Of a stretch of DNA of 54,767 nucleotides, positions 27,180 through 36,033 are shown piece after piece. Within the stretch, counting starts at the first letter, position 1. Each line of letters opens with the position of its first letter. This DNA is from Lachnospiraceae bacterium (GTDB taxonomy: Bacteria > Bacillota > Clostridia > Lachnospirales > Lachnospiraceae), in assembly GCA_017478245.1 (NCBI GenBank), contig JAFVDW010000011.1, forward strand, positions 1 to 54,767. The letters run 5' to 3'. A model generated the notes under the pieces. The model ran no database searches and was not told the DNA's origin. It saw only the letters and a program-made list of their open reading frames with translations. A program made the position numbers and the translations under genes.

Positions 27180-27875
27180 TCAATCACCAACTCCAAAATC
27201 CGTATTATTTACTAAAATATCCACCCGCCAATCATCGCGATACACCGGATACAGTTCTCGCATAAAGTCCCTGATGACTTGTCCATCCGGTACAAACGCC
27301 GTGGTATTCTCGCACATGATATTCAGGCAAATTCTTTCAAAATATTTTAATCCCAATTCAATATCCCGCCTCATGGTCTCCACGCTCTGCCCGGCAAGCC
27401 CAAACAGAAAATTGGCTTCCTCGAACTGTTCACTGATGATGTCAGGCTCTCTGTCAGGAATTCCTTTCTGCAAGACGCTCTCTCTAAAATCATAATCAAA
27501 GGTTTCCAGTCCAAGCTTCATCTTAAGCTCATAGCCTTCAAATTGCTTGCGCAGCGCCGGAATCTGTTTCCGATACAGGTAGTGAGACTCGAAATGAATC
27601 ACTTGAATCCCTTTTTCTCCGGCAATCGTTCCAATCAACTCCAACGTTCTATCGTCCAGTTCAAACACAGAGCCGGAATTAATCACCTCCAGATTCCCAT
27701 ACACTCCTGTGACCCGCCCCAATACCTCCTGATTGATACGAAAATTTTCCTCCACATTCTTACTGCTGTCACTGTGATAATCACAGAAGGGGCATTTCTG
27801 ATAAATGCACCCCATTCCTCTCAAAAGTACTATTTCTCTCTTGTTTTTTTCCTCAATCACACTGTATCTGTCCAT
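27180..27875 (-). CDS. radical SAM protein, possible queuine-salvage enzyme (QueL-like)
   Basis: A 231-aa protein with GCIYQKCPFCDYHSD near residue 22: a C-x4-C-x2-C arrangement (Cys 23, 28, 31) rather than the usual C-x3-C-x2-C. Later segments such as KLGLETFDYDFRESVLQKG fit a short radical SAM barrel. It has its own promoter (27917-27945), and its stop abuts the yhhQ start. Known biology: some Firmicutes use a radical SAM queuine lyase, QueL, with an importer to turn scavenged queuine into preQ1. The pairing here fits that, but the identity is an inference; other radical SAM activities are possible. Confidence 0.7.
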   Translation of the reverse strand: MDRYSVIEEKNKREIVLLRGMGCIYQKCPFCDYHSDSSKNVEENFRINQEVLGRVTGVYGNLEVINSGSVFELDDRTLELIGTIAGEKGIQVIHFESHYLYRKQIPALRKQFEGYELKMKLGLETFDYDFRESVLQKGIPDREPDIISEQFEEANFLFGLAGQSVETMRRDIELGLKYFERICLNIMCENTTAFVPDGQVIRDFMRELYPVYRDDWRVDILVNNTDFGVGD

Positions 27876-27916
27876 AAACCTCTACCATCAATCCGCTTTC
27901 TAGCATCAACCATATG

Positions 27917-27945
27917 ATTATATATTCACCTTCCTATTTGGTCAA
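27917..27945 (-). promoter_or_regulatory. promoter of the radical SAM / yhhQ pair
   Basis: TTGACC (27940-27945) and TATAAT (27917-27922), 17-base spacer, overlapping the 3' end of yolD. The short leader (about 35 bases) shows no preQ1 riboswitch core. Confidence 0.65.
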
Positions 27946-28354
27946 TTGTTAAAATATCATCCATAGGTATCATCTGACCTTCCGACAAAAAAATAAGCCG
28001 TTTATAGGGATCTATTTTTCGGACAAATCCCTCGGCTGTCACATAAGCACCACCCAATTTCACCTCATCCGGCACAAAATAACGGATGCTCACCTGCACC
28101 TTTTCCTCCATTCTAAGCTGTATTTGCCACAGTTTTTCGTCCAGAACCGCCTTTTCCTCCTCATCCAGTTCAATACGCTCCTCCGTCAACCGCGCCCTCT
28201 CCCGCATAGTAGCTCCCAATCCGGTGAGTGCCGCAAAGGGTGCAAATTGAGCTGCCCGATCCATCAACGGCATCTGCGGATGATGTTGAGACACCGGATG
28301 GGGCAGGTTAATGATATCATCATATCGATGCTCTTCGTTGGAATATGCGTTCAT
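27926..28354 (-). CDS. YolD-like protein
   Basis: A 142-aa protein with the YolD-family pattern PQMPLMDRAAQFAPFAAL followed by an acidic helical region and a small beta domain (GFVRKIDPYKRLIFL). YolD proteins are typically encoded next to UvrX-type Y-family polymerases, as here (about 50 bases downstream), and are thought to regulate or assist them during DNA damage. RBS AAAGGAG before the ATG. Confidence 0.85.
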   Translation of the reverse strand: MNAYSNEEHRYDDIINLPHPVSQHHPQMPLMDRAAQFAPFAALTGLGATMRERARLTEERIELDEEEKAVLDEKLWQIQLRMEEKVQVSIRYFVPDEVKLGGAYVTAEGFVRKIDPYKRLIFLSEGQMIPMDDILTIDQIGR

Positions 28355-28404
28355 TTATAATCTCCTTTATATCGACGTTTGCGCTCCCCTTCTGCCGAAC
28401 ACGC

Positions 28405-28962
28405 TTATGCTTTGTGACCGCCAATTTGGCGATTGCGCTCCATAGCAGTAGCCCCTTCCTCCAGATTCATCCCCTTGAGAATCGCATTCTTTCCATATTT
28501 TTTCTTAATACTGAGCATTGCCTGCTGGACTTTGCGCTCTTTTTCCAATGCAGCTTCCTCTCTCGCCCGCTCTTTTTCCAATTCCTCGAAGTTCGTGAAT
28601 AAATCTAATTGTTCGTAAGCGGCCTCCTGTGCTATACTGCTCTCCAAAACAACATGGTTTGCCACCACCGTGATACGCCTAATCAAAAGCTTCGGATTGA
28701 CAACACGGTCGTAAAGCTCCATCACTGCGTCCACAATTAACTTTGTGGAGGATGTCCGCCGCCCCAGATTCGCAGTGCCGTGGGCATGCTTGGGAATCTT
28801 CCGTCCGTAGCGATCCGTCGTGATCTCACCTCCGTATTCCTTGCGGATATTGGGGTCGCTTAGATTCTCAATATCATATCGCAAGGTGAGTACCATCTGA
28901 TCCGTAGTCAGTCCCTTATCCACCAGATCCAACACCAGCAAATCCGTCATCTCCCGAACCAC
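28405..28962 (-). CDS. C-terminal part of interrupted Y-family DNA polymerase (little finger, clamp motif)
   Basis: This 185-codon frame is the exact in-frame continuation of the upstream polymerase after a single TAG at 28963-28965. It starts at GTG (VVREMTDLLVLDLV) and contains the little-finger domain and, near residue 118, QLDLF, a canonical beta-clamp binding motif, then a charged tail. Intact UvrX-type proteins contain both halves in one chain of about 500 aa. Translation could restart at the GTG, but no strong ribosome binding site is seen. It could be a nonsense-mutated gene, a sequencing error, or a readthrough case. Confidence 0.8.
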   Translation of the reverse strand: MVREMTDLLVLDLVDKGLTTDQMVLTLRYDIENLSDPNIRKEYGGEITTDRYGRKIPKHAHGTANLGRRTSSTKLIVDAVMELYDRVVNPKLLIRRITVVANHVVLESSIAQEAAYEQLDLFTNFEELEKERAREEAALEKERKVQQAMLSIKKKYGKNAILKGMNLEEGATAMERNRQIGGHKA

Positions 28963-29934
28963 CTACTTGGCTTTTTCAAAACTATATGGACACTGCAGCA
29001 CCTGTCCCGAGCTTACACTGTTCGTCTCCGGACGATATGCTTTAATCTCTTCTATGGTGCAGGGCTCCCACCCCCAGGCATGATCAATGAGCAATTCCGC
29101 ATTCACCCCAAAAAGCTTGTATAACAGCTCTTCATTATAGTAGTCTGTGGGGGTTCCTATAGAGCACCTCGCCACATCTCCCATGGTGAACAGACCGTTT
29201 TCCTCCAATTTTTTGCTATAGCCTCTGCCCACCCGCCAAAAGTCCGTGAGCGGTCTGTGGTTCCAGAGCAGGTGTCTGTAACTCATCTCATCAAGCTCCG
29301 CAATCCGCACGCCATCCTCGTCCGCCGGTATATGCTTCGCCACGATATCCATGGCAACCTTGCAGAGATAAAGATTCGTACCAATGCCCGCAGTAGCCGT
29401 TATTCCGGTGCTGTCAAGGACATCCTTGATCATTTTTTTCGCCAGATCATGGGGAGTAAGTCCATGTAGCTTCTCATATCTGGTAACATCCATAAACACT
29501 TCATCCACTGAATAGATATGGATGTCCTCCGGCGCTATATATTTTAGATAGATATTGTAAATATTGGCGCTGAATTCCATGTAACGTGCCATGCGCGGAG
29601 GCGCTATAATGTAGTCCAATGCCAGTTCCTCTCTCTCCTTCAGTTCACTGTCCAGATAAGAGGAGCCCTCAAACTGATGTTCCGGAGCACAGCTCTGTCT
29701 CCGGGCATTAATCCGCTTCACCGCCTGTACCACTTCAAACAATCTGGGTCGCCCCGGTATACCATATGACTTTAGCGACGGCGAGACCGCAAGACAGATC
29801 GTCTTTTCCGTACGACTGGCATCCGCCACCACCAGATTGGTATTCATCGGGTCCAGCTTCCTATCCACGCACTCAACGGAAGCGTAAAAGGATTTCAAAT
29901 CTATTGCAATATATATTCGGCTGTCTCGCTCCAC
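28963..29934 (-). CDS. Y-family DNA polymerase (UvrX/ImpB-MucB-SamB type), catalytic part
   Basis: 323 aa carrying the palm and fingers of a translesion polymerase: IAIDLKSFYASVECVDR with the first catalytic Asp, IYSVDEVFMDV with the Asp-Glu pair, and the HhH-type thumb region WRVGRGYSKKLEENGLFTMG. The GTG start at 29934 has GGAGG nine bases upstream. The chain ends prematurely at TAG 28963-28965 and so lacks the little finger and clamp-binding motif encoded just downstream in the same frame. In Y-family enzymes that loss is expected to reduce processivity and recruitment. Confidence 0.88.
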   Translation of the reverse strand: MERDSRIYIAIDLKSFYASVECVDRKLDPMNTNLVVADASRTEKTICLAVSPSLKSYGIPGRPRLFEVVQAVKRINARRQSCAPEHQFEGSSYLDSELKEREELALDYIIAPPRMARYMEFSANIYNIYLKYIAPEDIHIYSVDEVFMDVTRYEKLHGLTPHDLAKKMIKDVLDSTGITATAGIGTNLYLCKVAMDIVAKHIPADEDGVRIAELDEMSYRHLLWNHRPLTDFWRVGRGYSKKLEENGLFTMGDVARCSIGTPTDYYNEELLYKLFGVNAELLIDHAWGWEPCTIEEIKAYRPETNSVSSGQVLQCPYSFEKAK

Positions 29935-29986
29935 CTTTTACGCCTCCATCTCTTATATTATATACTAATTAACATACTACTTAAGA

Positions 29987-32302
29987 TTACTTTTTCAGGA
30001 ATTCCTCTGCCGCATCCAGGCTTGCATATCCATACCGACGCGCGCTATTTTCCATAATGGCAAAGGTAAGATTCCTGCCTGCCCTGGCATACTCCACTAC
30101 ATATTGTCCGTACAACTGCAGCATTTTATCGGAATAGGTACTGATTTCACCACGCAGATAGGTCTCATAGGAGGTATCCCATATTTCATCCTCTGCCGTC
30201 CGAATGGCTCTGGCATTGTCTGCAAGATGGGGATATTGGGATGCAAATTCTTCCATCCAATTCACCTGCATGGCAACAATCTGTTCAATCACCGTCTTTT
30301 TCTCCGGGGATATCTCCGGAAAATTCCCTTTAATCTCCTCGTAGCGTTCCGGTGTGGTACTCTCCATCATTCTACCATATTTCTCCGTGATAAGATTATG
30401 ACCTTTGCGATATTCTCTGTCAAAATCATATAGATATTGCATCAGCATGGTTCGATTCCATGTGAGATACTGGCTCCTGCGCATGATGGAAAAGGTATTC
30501 CAATTATTTTGGCACTCTGCCCTGCCGCCTTCATTCTGGACTTTATCGAAAGCCTCAAACTCCAGTCTGGCAATTCGTTCCACCAATTCTTCATCATCCA
30601 TCACCGCAAACCGTGATTTCTGCAACAATTCATCCACATGCTCGCCCAGGTATGTCTCACTGTCACTGATGAATGTGTTTTGATACAACTCTGTGGCAAG
30701 GTATTCCGCAATGCGCTCTAGCTGTTTCTCTACAATGGAAAACTGCACAATACCCACCATCATTCCCAGCGTCCATCCCGCATCGGACTCCTGCACACTT
30801 CGATACAGCCACTTGTCATGCGGCGGATAGCGCCCCTCTATATAATGCTGTATTTTCATGGCTTCCTTCAAAGCATCCGACAACATAATCAAAGCGGTAA
30901 TATCATCCCCTCTTTTTTTCATGCGTGCATAATTGTATTGACCACACTGTGCAAACACCGCAACACTTTGCGCAAGCTTCAAATAGCGGATACTCTCAGG
31001 ATATCCCCGAAGCAGCTTCTTGCGCATATCGCTGAAGATTCCCTCCGGATCTACAAATACCTCACCGTTGACCGCCGCCGCCAGAGAAGCATCCGAAATC
31101 TGCTGCCAGTTTATCTTCTCATAATCCGCCGTCTGCAAAAGCCTCTCGTAAAAAAAGTCTATGGTCATGACTCCTCTGCGACCTTGCCCCTGAGGGGTCA
31201 CTTTTCTCTTATAACCTTTCCACTCTATCGGAAGTTCCTCGTATGCCTCCTCCAATTCTTTGCCAATCTCGGCATAGGTTTCCTTTGTTACCCAAATACA
31301 AAATCCGGGTCCCCAATCGTGATCTCTGGACAGTTCATCATCATATCCAAAGCAATCCGAGCCTTCTCCTACAAGTCCCACAGCAATCCGAGCCAGATAC
31401 GCTCCAAATTTTTCTTCCAGCATAGGCTTGCCTACCGTTTCGTAATACTCCCGGCACAAAGCCATGCCGTTCACTTCTGTTCCATTCTTTTCACCCTCTG
31501 ATTCCCGTACAGAATGCAGAGCCTTCTCACAGAGTTCAATATTATCCTGCAATCTGTAATATGCCTTATTCTTCCCCAAATTTTGCTCAATGATAACCAT
31601 AGCGGACCGGAAATAGAAAATCGCCTCTTTATATGTCTCCATCCTATAATAATAGCTTCCCAAGGCAGAAAGTGCAGCACCGAAATGAGAATCCTCCACC
31701 TTGATTGTACGAAAAACTTCTATTGCCTTCTCCGCATCCTGTTTTGCCTCCTGCAGTTCACTAAGCTGCAAACGTGTTGCCGCAAGATTCGCGTAAGTCA
31801 CCGCCACCTCATAACGGGCATTGCGCTCTTCCACAATCGGCAAGGCTTTGAGAAGACATTCTTTGGCACGTTCAAAATCACCCATCTCCTGATATAAAAG
31901 GCTTAAGTTATTTTCCAGACTTGCCAGAAGCAAATGATCCAAATCCGCAGTTTGCTCATAAATCTCCCGAACATGCAAATAATGCTCCAACGAGTCCTGT
32001 AATCTTCCGACAGCCCGATAGGCATTTGCCACATTGAGCAGAGTGGTCGCATAAGGAATCGTTCCCTGCAATCCCATTCTCTCCGCCTGCGCAACCGCCT
32101 GCGCCGCAATCTTACACACAGTATCTACCTGGTTCGTCTCCCGATAAAATCCTATTAATTCATTCAGAAGCTGTAACACTGCCCCATCATCCTGCTCTTC
32201 AACCGCCTGATGCAAGCTGTCTAGCATCAGCTTTTCTGCTTCCTCTGATTTATTCTCTTCAAATAGCCCATCCACTTTCCGAAAAATTTCATTCATATCC
32301 AT
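29987..32302 (-). CDS. TPR and DUF4037 (nucleotidyltransferase-like) protein
   Basis: 771 aa. The first about 270 residues are tetratricopeptide repeats (AYRAVGRLQDSLEHYLHVRE, ALSALGSYYYRMETYKEAIF). The rest matches DUF4037, with a nucleotidyltransferase-like core GSDCFGYDDELSRDHDWG near residue 316. The start at 32302 has GGAGG eight bases upstream; a longer frame to 32359 would run through the terminator hairpin and is rejected. Substrate unknown. No adjacent partner gene indicates its role. Confidence 0.82.
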   Translation of the reverse strand: MDMNEIFRKVDGLFEENKSEEAEKLMLDSLHQAVEEQDDGAVLQLLNELIGFYRETNQVDTVCKIAAQAVAQAERMGLQGTIPYATTLLNVANAYRAVGRLQDSLEHYLHVREIYEQTADLDHLLLASLENNLSLLYQEMGDFERAKECLLKALPIVEERNARYEVAVTYANLAATRLQLSELQEAKQDAEKAIEVFRTIKVEDSHFGAALSALGSYYYRMETYKEAIFYFRSAMVIIEQNLGKNKAYYRLQDNIELCEKALHSVRESEGEKNGTEVNGMALCREYYETVGKPMLEEKFGAYLARIAVGLVGEGSDCFGYDDELSRDHDWGPGFCIWVTKETYAEIGKELEEAYEELPIEWKGYKRKVTPQGQGRRGVMTIDFFYERLLQTADYEKINWQQISDASLAAAVNGEVFVDPEGIFSDMRKKLLRGYPESIRYLKLAQSVAVFAQCGQYNYARMKKRGDDITALIMLSDALKEAMKIQHYIEGRYPPHDKWLYRSVQESDAGWTLGMMVGIVQFSIVEKQLERIAEYLATELYQNTFISDSETYLGEHVDELLQKSRFAVMDDEELVERIARLEFEAFDKVQNEGGRAECQNNWNTFSIMRRSQYLTWNRTMLMQYLYDFDREYRKGHNLITEKYGRMMESTTPERYEEIKGNFPEISPEKKTVIEQIVAMQVNWMEEFASQYPHLADNARAIRTAEDEIWDTSYETYLRGEISTYSDKMLQLYGQYVVEYARAGRNLTFAIMENSARRYGYASLDAAEEFLKK

Positions 32303-32344
32303 CGCAGATACCTCCGCTCTATCTATTTTCTTTGATTCTAACAC

Positions 32345-32372
32345 AAAAAACCTGTCCACAGACAGGTTTTTT
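32345..32372. terminator. bidirectional rho-independent terminator
   Basis: AAAAAACCTGTC-CACA-GACAGGTTTTTT is a compact perfect stem with A and T tracts. It terminates the chemoreceptor transcript on the minus strand. Confidence 0.85.
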
Positions 32373-32429
32373 GCTTATTCATATGCCATCCGGCATAAAT
32401 ATTTCATGAAAGTCTCTAAAAAGCAGGCT

Positions 32430-34139
32430 TTAATCGATCTGGAAGAAATTCAACATCTCATGCATTTCATCAGATACCTGACGCAGTTCATTCGCTGCAG
32501 TGTCGATTGCCTGGAAGATTCCATTCAACGTCTCCATGGAAGCATTTGTCTGCTCGGTTGCCGCCGCATTGCCCTCGGATATAGCGGACAAATCGGAGAA
32601 TGTATTAATCAAGTTGTTCTTAGACTCGTTAACGGTCTGAATATGACTGGTAATGGTCTTAGAGCTCTCTGTAACCTTCTCAACCTCTGTTACCATCAAA
32701 TCCATATCAGCTCTGGTAGCAATCAACTGCTCACTCTGTGCCTTCAGCTTGCTGTCAAGAGCGTTAGCCGTGGTAACCGTCTCCTCGGAACCGCTAATCA
32801 ATCTGTCAACAATCTCATTAATATGAGAGGTTGCATCCTTGGACTGATCTGCCAGGGAACGAATCTCGTCTGCAACAACTGCAAATCCACGTCCTGCCTC
32901 ACCTGCTCTTGCTGCCTCGATAGAAGCATTCAGAGACAGCAGGTTCGTCTGTGCAGAAATATCATCGATGAAGTTAGACATTTCAGCAATATCCTTAACG
33001 GAATTGTTGGTGGAAAGGATATGCTCCTCAATTCCCTTCATCTCTCTCATTACATCTTCGTTATGTCCAATCAGAACCTTCAATGCTGCAAGTGCATGCT
33101 GGCATGCCTGCATCATCTCTGCTGCATAGCCATCCAACTCATTGATATCGCCTGTGATACCTTCGATATCTGTACCGATTCTCAATGTATCCTCTGCGGA
33201 ATCCTGCAAATTCTCTGCCTGAGTAACAGCACTCTGTGATACCTCATCCATAGCCAGAGATACCTGATCAGATGCCTCGGTCGCCTGTGAAGTAGAATCA
33301 TGTACTTCACTACTTGCATGCTTCACTTCCTCGGACAGCTTCACAATCTCAGATACAACTCCATGGAGCTCATCATCCAGTTTCTTGGTACTCTCTGCGA
33401 TGATTCCCAGTTCATCTCTTCTCTTAAGTGTCTTAGGATCAATGGTAATCTGCAGTTTACCATCAGACAACTGCTCAAGTGCCTGTACGATATCGTGCAT
33501 AACCTTATTGGTCTTCTTGATAGAAATGATTCCAATGATGATGATCACTACAATAAATACTGCTGCAATAGCGATCATAACATTTCTATGGGTAGCGATC
33601 TCAGCGATAATACCGGTGGACTCTCTACCTGCAGACAACATACCAACAACCTGTCCATCAGAATTAATCATAGGTACATAATACATAAAGTAAACCTTGC
33701 CGCCCAAAGTAGCACGCTGAATATAAACCTCCTGACCTGTCAGGTAGCACTGCTTCGCCTGCTCGGATGCTTTACCCTCCAACATACGCGTTCCATTCTC
33801 ATCTACCAATGTGGTAGCGGCACGGTTATCCATAAAGAAGATAGAGTAATCCAGACCTGTCAGCTCCTTCATCTCATCAATAACTGCATTGTTACCAGAG
33901 ATTCTGGCTTCACCCTTCCAAACAACGCCTTCCTCATCCATCCAAAGGTCACCGGGCTTTCCAACATTCAACTCCGCTCTGTACTCCAAACATGCAACAC
34001 GAACAACCTCTTCAATCATCTCATTGTAAATGTTGTTAATTTCACTGATACCATATACTGCCAATACCAGAGATACCAGTGTAACTGCGATAATGGTTAT
34101 CGCAACCTGCTTCACGAGTAACTTTCCTTTTCGTTTCAC
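32430..34139 (-). CDS. methyl-accepting chemotaxis protein
   Basis: A 569-aa chemoreceptor. TM1 (about 10-30), an extracytoplasmic single-Cache-like ligand domain (about 35-180; [20 protein letters not shown] and [19 protein letters not shown]), TM2 (about 187-208), HAMP, then a long signalling coiled coil with hairpin tip [20 protein letters not shown] and [15 protein letters not shown]. It signals to CheA/CheW in the cytoplasm. The GTG start has GGAG nine bases upstream. A single-gene unit with its own promoter and terminator; the ligand is unknown. Confidence 0.94.
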   Translation of the reverse strand: MKRKGKLLVKQVAITIIAVTLVSLVLAVYGISEINNIYNEMIEEVVRVACLEYRAELNVGKPGDLWMDEEGVVWKGEARISGNNAVIDEMKELTGLDYSIFFMDNRAATTLVDENGTRMLEGKASEQAKQCYLTGQEVYIQRATLGGKVYFMYYVPMINSDGQVVGMLSAGRESTGIIAEIATHRNVMIAIAAVFIVVIIIIGIISIKKTNKVMHDIVQALEQLSDGKLQITIDPKTLKRRDELGIIAESTKKLDDELHGVVSEIVKLSEEVKHASSEVHDSTSQATEASDQVSLAMDEVSQSAVTQAENLQDSAEDTLRIGTDIEGITGDINELDGYAAEMMQACQHALAALKVLIGHNEDVMREMKGIEEHILSTNNSVKDIAEMSNFIDDISAQTNLLSLNASIEAARAGEAGRGFAVVADEIRSLADQSKDATSHINEIVDRLISGSEETVTTANALDSKLKAQSEQLIATRADMDLMVTEVEKVTESSKTITSHIQTVNESKNNLINTFSDLSAISEGNAAATEQTNASMETLNGIFQAIDTAANELRQVSDEMHEMLNFFQID

Positions 34140-34183
34140 TTTTGCAATCTCCTTTCATGAAGTATTTAAAACCTCTCCATTAA

Positions 34184-34211
34184 ATTATATCACAATTTAT
34201 AAATCCCTCAA
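34184..34211 (-). promoter_or_regulatory. chemoreceptor promoter
   Basis: TTGAGG (34206-34211) and TATAAT (34184-34189) with a 16-base spacer, a vegetative-type promoter rather than the flagellar sigma type. Confidence 0.55.
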
Positions 34212-34297
34212 GCTTTTTTTATGTTTTTTTCATGCAAATTTTATAAATTTTAGGCACAAATCCAAAATATTTTATGTATTATTTAGGTAGGCTTCTC

Positions 34298-34306
34298 TGC
34301 TATAAT
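34298..34306 (+). promoter_or_regulatory. extended -10 promoter of the ArsC/Spx-like gene
   Basis: TGCTATAAT lies about 55 bases before the ATG at 34361; no consensus -35 is visible. Confidence 0.5.
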
Positions 34307-34360
34307 AAGTAATAACAAGCAATATAAACGAAGCAATACCACGAAAGGCAGGGTAAACAC

Positions 34361-34717
34361 ATGAATTTACTGATTGGCTATGACAAATGCAGCACCTGCA
34401 AAAAAGCAGAAAAGTGGCTGTCAGACAACCAAATTTCCTTCACCAAGCGTCCCATCAAGGAGGAACACCCAAGCGCGGAGGAACTGCGCGCCTGGCAAAA
34501 GGCATCCGGCATACCTTTGAAGAAGTTTTTTAACACCAGCGGAATGTTGTACCGGGAAATGAATCTGAAGGACAAAATCGGCGATATGAACGATGATGAA
34601 ATATATGCTCTTTTGGCCACCGACGGCATGCTGGTAAAGCGCCCTATTCTTGTAGGCGAAGATTTTATTCTACTGGGCTTCAAGGAACCGGAATGGCAAA
34701 ATGCCCTCAAGCGTTGA
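34361..34717 (+). CDS. ArsC/Spx family thioredoxin-fold protein
   Basis: 118 aa with the N-terminal redox or regulatory motif CSTCKKAEKWL (CxxC) and the family's RPIKEEHPSAEELRAW, KFFNTSGMLYREM and LVKRPILVGEDFILLGF segments. Arsenate reductase/Spx-like proteins include both thiol reductases and RNA-polymerase-binding regulators. The GxxxGF ending and CxxC favour the YffB/MgsR-like subgroup, so arsenate reduction should not be assumed. It precedes the amidase gene by 45 bases and is probably cotranscribed. Confidence 0.85.
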   Translation: MNLLIGYDKCSTCKKAEKWLSDNQISFTKRPIKEEHPSAEELRAWQKASGIPLKKFFNTSGMLYREMNLKDKIGDMNDDEIYALLATDGMLVKRPILVGEDFILLGFKEPEWQNALKR

Positions 34718-34762
34718 AAATTGAAATACACAAATTAAAATTGCAAGGAATCGAAAAAAAGA

Positions 34763-36028
34763 ATGAGAAAACTACTTAACAGAATCCACAAACAATCAAA
34801 CACATTACTTTTGTCATTATTGCTGTGCACTGCGCTCAGTCTGACCGCCTGCAAAGCTACAGCTCTCCCCCAGGACCCGGAAGAGAGTTCTCAGCCTCTC
34901 ATAGGTCAAGGCTTCGTTCAAGAGCCCACACCAAGCACAGAGCAGCTTGCGTCAGACACCGCAGAATCCACCGCAGCCGAAGCTGATACCTCTACGGACA
35001 TTGCCGCCACTGAAGCCGAAGCTGACAGCTCTACGGACATCGCCGCCACTGAAGCCGAAGCTGACAGCTCTACGGACATCGCCGCCGCATCTGAGACTGA
35101 CAACTCTACGGATATCTCTACCACCGTAATGGGTGAGATGTACACCACTGCCAGAGTCAACGTGCGGACAGCCCCCTCCATTGACGCCCCGATCCATCAG
35201 GTGCTAAGTGCCCGCGAAGCGGTGCAGTTCACAGGAACACATGAAGAATGGACCACTGTTTTGATAGATGGAGCTGTCTACTATATTGCCAGCCGTTATC
35301 TTGCCAAAGAGCTCCCACCGGAGCCCCAACTGGCGACAGAAGGCTCTGACGAGCAGCCCATCCCCGTATCCACAACCACCGGCTCCGTAGATGCCGCTTC
35401 TTTCCTTGTGGTCATTGACGCTGGACATCAGGCAAAGGGAAATAACGAAAAAGAACCTATCGGTCCGGGTGCTACTGAAATGAAAGCCAAGGTGGCAGGC
35501 GGAACCCACGGAGACACAAGCGGTCTGGCAGAATATGAGCTGACCCTGCAACTGGCGCTAAAGCTCCAGACAGAGCTTACAGACCGCGGCTATCAGGTTC
35601 TCATGATCCGTACCACCAACGATGTCAACATCAGCAATGCAGAACGCGCGCAAACCGCCAATGATGCAGGTGCCAACGCATTCATCCGCATTCACGCCAA
35701 TGGTTCGGAAAACACTTCTGCCAACGGCGCTATGACCATTTGCCAGACATCAGGTAACCCTTACAACGCTGCCTGGTATGCACAGAGTAAGGCTCTTTCC
35801 TCGGCTGTACTGGATGATCTGGTGGCAGCTACGGGATGTAAAAAAGAACGGGTGTGGGAGACAGATACCATGAGCGGCATCAACTGGTGTCAGGTGCCTG
35901 TTACCATCGTGGAGGTTGGTTATATGACGAATCCAACTGAAGATGCGCTGATGGCAACCGATGACTATCAAGCGAAAATCGTCACCGGTATTGCCAATGG
36001 CATCGAGCATTTCAGACAAGGACAATAA
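34763..36028 (+). CDS. lipoprotein N-acetylmuramoyl-L-alanine amidase with SH3 domain
   Basis: 421 aa. Lipoprotein signal ending LSLTAC (Cys30), then a low-complexity linker with three 13-residue tandem repeats (from about residue 73). An SH3b-type domain (about 130-185; [19 protein letters not shown]) is followed by an Amidase_3 catalytic domain (about 215-420). Zinc-site residues are visible in [16 protein letters not shown] and FIRIHANGS, with the catalytic Glu in [12 protein letters not shown]. It would hydrolyse the lactyl-Ala bond in peptidoglycan, for separation or remodelling, tethered to the outer face of the membrane. Confidence 0.93.
   Translation: MRKLLNRIHKQSNTLLLSLLLCTALSLTACKATALPQDPEESSQPLIGQGFVQEPTPSTEQLASDTAESTAAEADTSTDIAATEAEADSSTDIAATEAEADSSTDIAAASETDNSTDISTTVMGEMYTTARVNVRTAPSIDAPIHQVLSAREAVQFTGTHEEWTTVLIDGAVYYIASRYLAKELPPEPQLATEGSDEQPIPVSTTTGSVDAASFLVVIDAGHQAKGNNEKEPIGPGATEMKAKVAGGTHGDTSGLAEYELTLQLALKLQTELTDRGYQVLMIRTTNDVNISNAERAQTANDAGANAFIRIHANGSENTSANGAMTICQTSGNPYNAAWYAQSKALSSAVLDDLVAATGCKKERVWETDTMSGINWCQVPVTIVEVGYMTNPTEDALMATDDYQAKIVTGIANGIEHFRQGQ
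34979..35095 (+). repeat. three tandem 39-bp coding repeats
   Basis: Units start at 34979, 35018 and 35057 and encode [13 protein letters not shown] or close variants; a fourth, degenerate unit extends to about 35120. The second and third copies are nearly identical at the DNA level, so recent slippage is likely. Confidence 0.85.
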
Positions 36029-36033
36029 CTTTT

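Noticed and set aside
27876-27916. preQ1 riboswitch in front of the radical SAM gene
   Set aside because: The leader is only about 35 bases and lacks the conserved loop and A-rich tail of known preQ1 aptamers.
32303-32359. N-terminal extension of the DUF4037 protein to 32359
   Set aside because: It would translate through the terminator hairpin, and a strong GGAGG fits the ATG at 32302.
34361-34717. Arsenate resistance function for the ArsC-family protein
   Set aside because: No arsR, arsB or acr3 gene is nearby and the CxxC subgroup is not specific for arsenate.
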